Positions 60,648-64,000 of a DNA stretch of 64,000 nt are shown in pieces (positions within the stretch are counted from its first letter, which is position 1; each line of letters opens with the position of its first letter). The notes under the pieces are model-generated. The model searched no databases and was not told where the DNA came from. It saw nothing but the letters and a program-made list of their open reading frames with translations. The DNA lies in the NCBI GenBank assembly GCA_035293565.1, contig DATGMP010000112.1, positions 1-64,000 of the forward strand. The letters run 5' to 3'. The position numbers and the translations under genes were made by a program. The stretch is from DATGMP01 sp035293565 (GTDB taxonomy: Bacteria > Pseudomonadota > Alphaproteobacteria > BOG-932 > Roseiterribacteraceae).

Positions 60648-63053
60648 ATGAAGAGTCAGCTTCATACTTCGTCTGCGCTCATCATTCTGGCGCTTCTCGG
60701 CGCTGTTCCGGTCCATTCGGCGGTCGCGCAGGGCGCCGGCGACCAGGCGCCGGCGGCGAGCGGCAACCAACTTGAAGAGATCGTCGTCACGGCTCGGCGC
60801 ACCGAGGAGAAGCTGCAGGTGACCCCGGTCGCGGTCTCCGCTCTCAGCCACCAGCAGCTCGACCGCCTGGATATCCAGGATACGTCCAAGATCATGCAGT
60901 TCGTGCCCAATCTCTATCTGGGTCAGGGCAGCGGCAGCAACACCAACGTCGCCATATCGATCCGCGGCATCGGCCAGCAGGATCCGCTGCTGACCGTGGA
61001 CTCGCCGGTCGGCTTCTACGTAGACGGCGTCAGCCTCTCGCGCATCTCGGCGCTCAACTTCGATCTGGTCGATCTCGAGCGCGTCGAAGTGCTGCGCGGG
61101 CCCCAAGGCACGCTGTTCGGCCGCAACACCACCGGCGGTGCGGTGAGTCTGGTCACCAAATCCCCCGCGCCGGACTTCGGTCTGCAGGAGAAGATCGGCT
61201 GGGGTCAATATGAGGGCTGGTACACGCGGACCGAGCTCAATACCGGCGAACTCGGCCGCTCCGGTGTGCGGGCGATCCTCACTTTCCTCCACCGCGACCG
61301 CGACGGCTGGGTCGACAACCCGTACGCACCATCGGACCGGGATCCGGCCGCGCTACACAGCCTTGCCGCCTGGGCGAAGGTGGAGGGCGAATGGGACAAG
61401 CTGAAAGTCGACTATTCCTTCGAATGGGACCACATCGCCGGCCAGAACGAGGGGTTCACATTGGCGGCGATGACCCCGGCGAACATTGCATACTACAGCC
61501 AGTCGCCCCTTTATGGCGGCGACCCTCTGGTGCTGACCGGCAAACGGCGGGACCCGCTGCCGCTTTACCTGCCGCCTTTCCTGGCGCCCGAGCAGCATGA
61601 CTTCATCATGGGTCACACGCTGGTCGGCGAATACGACCTGAACGACGAAGTCACGTTCAAATCGATCACCGGCTACCGCCGCTGGTTCGCGTCGTCGCGC
61701 ACGCTCTACGGGCCCCATTTCCGTGGGCCGGTGATCTTTCCCGATCCCCGCTTCAATCCAACCACGGTGAACGGCGTGACCGTGGAGGACACGCCGCCCT
61801 TCGAGGCGCCGCAGGACACAGGCCAATACCAATGGTCACAGGAGCTGCAGGTGCTGGGCACGATCGACCGGTTCAAATACGTCGCGGGCCTGTTCTACTT
61901 CTATGAGCATGTGCACGAGGACAATCCGAATGAATTCACGATCGTACTCGGACCTCTCGGTCCCGTGGGACCCAGCTTCGCCACCGTGTTCACCCCCGAG
62001 CTCATCTATCGGGAGAACAGCTCGTCGTACGCCGGCTATGGTCAGGTTAGCTACACGCCACCCATTCTCGACGACAAGGTCGAGCTGACAGCCGGCGTGC
62101 GCTACACGATCGACCACCGCTCGATCGACGTATTCTACAATCAGGGCAATCCTTTCCTGCCCCCCGCTGCCGAGATCCAGAACCGAACCGGGCTGCACGA
62201 CTTCTACAATTTCAACTATCTCGGCGAGGCCTCCTACAAATTCACCACCGACATCATGGGCTATATCCGCTTCAGCAGCGGCTATCGCGCGGGCGGCTTC
62301 AACGCGCGGCAGGCCGATCCCACCGTGCCCTTCAGCTTCGCGCCCGAAAAGGCAACCGCTTACGAGATCGGCGTCAAGAGCGAGTGGTTCGATCATCGGC
62401 TACGAGCGAACGCCGCGGCCTATTACACCGACTATGCCAATCTGCAGCTCCAGGAATATACCGGCGGAATCGGCACGACCTCCAACGCGAACGCCTATTA
62501 CGAAGGCTTCGAGCTCGAGCTGCAGGCCTTGCCGACCAAGAATCTCTCGGTCGACGGCAGCGTGGGCTACGTCAACCCCGTCTATGAGCAATTTCCATAT
62601 CTGGTCGCCAACGCGGCCGGCGTGCTGACGCAGACGAACATCGCCTCGATCGGCAAGTTCCCCTACGTGCCCGACTGGACGATCCATCTGGGCGTTCAAT
62701 ACACCTTCGACGACACGCCGTTCGGAACGCCGGCGATCCGCGCCGACTATTCGATGACCAGCGAGCGGTACTTCCACACCCAGAACCTGCCGCTCGCGGC
62801 GACAGGCGGCGCCAGCAACCCATTCAACAATGTCATCAAGGATCCGGGCCAGAACCTCGTCAGCATCCGCGCGATGCTGCAGGACATCCCCGTCCTCGAC
62901 GGCAAGGCCCGGATGGAAGTCGAGGTCTATGGCGAGAACCTGCTGGATCAGGATCTGCGGGAATCGGCCATCGATTTCGGCGGGCTCGGCTTCGCCGGCA
63001 TCTCTTACGGCATGCCGCGGAGCTTCGGCTTCGACGTCAAGGTCGATTACTGA
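60648..63053 (+). CDS. TonB-dependent outer-membrane receptor
   Basis: 801 residues. Signal peptide at 1-28 (SALIILALLGAVPVHSAVAQ). A TonB-box-like EEIVVTAR is at 43-50, the plug is at about 55-165 (VAISIRGIGQQD, VDGVSLSRIS, LERVEVLRGPQGTLFGRNTT), and a 22-strand beta-barrel ends in SFGFDVKVDY with an aromatic/charged last strand. This subtype, common in sphingomonads and related groups, imports varied organic ligands; the substrate cannot be told from sequence and no dedicated periplasmic or metabolic partner is adjacent. GGGAGGGGA precedes the ATG. It lies between chvG and hprK. Confidence 0.95.
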   Translation: MKSQLHTSSALIILALLGAVPVHSAVAQGAGDQAPAASGNQLEEIVVTARRTEEKLQVTPVAVSALSHQQLDRLDIQDTSKIMQFVPNLYLGQGSGSNTNVAISIRGIGQQDPLLTVDSPVGFYVDGVSLSRISALNFDLVDLERVEVLRGPQGTLFGRNTTGGAVSLVTKSPAPDFGLQEKIGWGQYEGWYTRTELNTGELGRSGVRAILTFLHRDRDGWVDNPYAPSDRDPAALHSLAAWAKVEGEWDKLKVDYSFEWDHIAGQNEGFTLAAMTPANIAYYSQSPLYGGDPLVLTGKRRDPLPLYLPPFLAPEQHDFIMGHTLVGEYDLNDEVTFKSITGYRRWFASSRTLYGPHFRGPVIFPDPRFNPTTVNGVTVEDTPPFEAPQDTGQYQWSQELQVLGTIDRFKYVAGLFYFYEHVHEDNPNEFTIVLGPLGPVGPSFATVFTPELIYRENSSSYAGYGQVSYTPPILDDKVELTAGVRYTIDHRSIDVFYNQGNPFLPPAAEIQNRTGLHDFYNFNYLGEASYKFTTDIMGYIRFSSGYRAGGFNARQADPTVPFSFAPEKATAYEIGVKSEWFDHRLRANAAAYYTDYANLQLQEYTGGIGTTSNANAYYEGFELELQALPTKNLSVDGSVGYVNPVYEQFPYLVANAAGVLTQTNIASIGKFPYVPDWTIHLGVQYTFDDTPFGTPAIRADYSMTSERYFHTQNLPLAATGGASNPFNNVIKDPGQNLVSIRAMLQDIPVLDGKARMEVEVYGENLLDQDLRESAIDFGGLGFAGISYGMPRSFGFDVKVDY

Positions 63054-63115
63054 GCCGGAACCTCGTCACCGCGTCGCGTTGACAGCCTGGGCGGCCACGC
63101 TCAGGCTGTTCGGCA

Positions 63116-63550
63116 ATGGATACGGTTCATGCGACCTGCGTCGCGTTTGACGGCAGGGGCGTGCTTCTGCGCGGGCCGCCCGGCAGCGGCAAATCCGACT
63201 TGGCAGCCCGCGCCATCGAGTCGGGCGCGCGGCTCGTGGCCGATGATCGCGTGACGCTCGTGCGGCGCAGCGGTACTATCATCGCATCGGCGCCTCCTTC
63301 GATTCGTGGCATGATCGAGCTTCGTGGACTGGGAATCCTGCGCATCGACTCGGTAGAGGAAACGCCGGTCGCGCTTGTCGCCGATCTGGCCGCTCCACAT
63401 GAGATCGAGCGCCTGCCCGAGCCCGCGCTCTGCGATATCCTGGGCATCGAGCTCCCTTTCATCAGGCTGGCGCCTTTCGAAGCTTCCGCGCTTGCCAAGC
63501 TCAGGCTTGCCCTCACGAACGCCGGCACACCCGACCGGTGGGTGCGATGA
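63116..63550 (+). CDS. hprK: HPr kinase/phosphorylase, short alphaproteobacterial form
   Basis: 144 residues: only the C-terminal kinase domain, as usual in alphaproteobacteria. The P-loop is LLRGPPGSGKSDLAAR at about 17-32, with VADDRVTLVRR and IELRGLGILRI (the HprK signature region). It phosphorylates HPr of the nitrogen PTS at serine. Its stop codon overlaps the rapZ start by 4 bp. No ribosome site is obvious (GGCA before ATG). Confidence 0.9.
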   Translation: MDTVHATCVAFDGRGVLLRGPPGSGKSDLAARAIESGARLVADDRVTLVRRSGTIIASAPPSIRGMIELRGLGILRIDSVEETPVALVADLAAPHEIERLPEPALCDILGIELPFIRLAPFEASALAKLRLALTNAGTPDRWVR

Positions 63551-64000
63551 GCGGGGAGATACCGCGCCGCCGGTTCGTCATGGTGACCGGAATGTCCGGC
63601 GCAGGTCTCTCTACGACCATGAAATCACTGGAAGATCTGGGCTACGAGGCGCTCGACAATCTGCCGCTCTTCCTGTTCGACCTGCTGTTGCGGGAAGCCG
63701 AATCACGCGACCGGCCTCTTGCCGTCTCGATCGACAGCCGGACGCGGGATTTCAGCGCCGAGTCGCTACTTGGTCGCCTCAGCCGCCACCGAGATGACCC
63801 GGGAATCGCGCTCAGCCTCATTTTCGTCGATGCCAGCGACGATGTGCTGCTGCGCCGCTATACCGAGACGCGCCGCCGCCATCCGCTGGCGATCGGCCGG
63901 CCGGTCATCGACGGAATCCACAATGAGCGGGCGCTGCTGGAACCCGTGAAACTCACCAGCGACCTGGTCATCGACACTTCGGATCTGTCCATACATGATC
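63547..64000 (+). CDS. rapZ: RNase adapter protein RapZ, 5' part
   Basis: The first 151 codons are present; the gene runs off the window. N-terminal kinase-like domain: RRFVMVTGMSGAG, then LSTTMKSLEDLGYEALDNLP, AVSIDSRTRDF and SLIFVDASDDVLLRRYTETR, then HPLA. RapZ binds UDP-GlcNAc-pathway signals and small RNAs in enterics; in alphaproteobacteria its role with the neighbouring hprK and PTS genes is less defined. The Walker A loop reads GMSGAGLST (residues 15-23), with Leu21 in place of the invariant Lys. ATG overlaps the hprK stop (ATGA). Confidence 0.93.
   Translation, partial: MSGEIPRRRFVMVTGMSGAGLSTTMKSLEDLGYEALDNLPLFLFDLLLREAESRDRPLAVSIDSRTRDFSAESLLGRLSRHRDDPGIALSLIFVDASDDVLLRRYTETRRRHPLAIGRPVIDGIHNERALLEPVKLTSDLVIDTSDLSIHD

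Overview
The window is high-GC DNA from an alphaproteobacterium. The strongest evidence is gene order: tRNA-Ala(GGC), a TIGR02300 FYDLN-type protein, aroA-cmk-rpsA-ihfB, lapA-pyrF-trpF-trpB-trpA-accD-folC, then a ChvI/ChvG two-component pair, hprK and rapZ. A 2,872-residue cyclic beta-1,2-glucan synthase, a BKACE-family cleavage enzyme and a TonB-dependent receptor agree with this. I cannot name a genus from the sequence alone.

Layout. 1-16.1 kb is chromosomal housekeeping and scattered metabolism: the 3' part of dxs, a palindromic REP/BIME pair, a DUF442-type phosphatase, an MlaC-like protein, UvrD/PcrA helicase, a lone receiver protein, a PQQ-type sugar dehydrogenase, RhlE-like helicase, a sulfotransferase, an FMN glutamate-synthase-family/DUF4337 operon, an SDR, an O-methyltransferase and a lipoprotein phosphoesterase. 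16.2-29 kb is small-molecule metabolism and signalling: a small secreted protein, a ketosteroid-isomerase-like protein with all three catalytic residues, arylamine N-acetyltransferase, VOC, PH-domain and BKACE proteins, an OmpR-type two-component system with a tandem operator-like site, a secreted beta-roll protein of eight exact 18-residue repeats, an LLM flavin oxidoreductase, RecQ, an NTF2-like protein and another SDR.

From about 29.2 to 46.5 kb the character changes. There are many very short genes, most without recognisable families, mixed with stress and envelope genes: hemolysin III-type membrane protein, CspA, a fatty-acid desaturase, the giant NdvB-like glucan synthase, a zf-CHCC protein, a Sel1-repeat protein and a LOV-like PAS protein that has lost its photoactive cysteine. 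Several real-looking genes here are only 29-67 codons long, including two related Cys-containing CRRLA proteins. The segment contains AT-rich DNA and stops just before tRNA-Ala(GGC), so it looks like an accessory or fast-evolving region, although I found no integrase or flanking repeat.

From 46.6 kb to the end is a dense, conserved operon-like core on the + strand with several 4-bp stop/start overlaps (aroA-cmk, lapA-pyrF, trpB-trpA, hprK-rapZ). Within it, a TonB-dependent receptor gene lies between chvG and hprK. The window ends inside rapZ, whose Walker A lysine is replaced by leucine.
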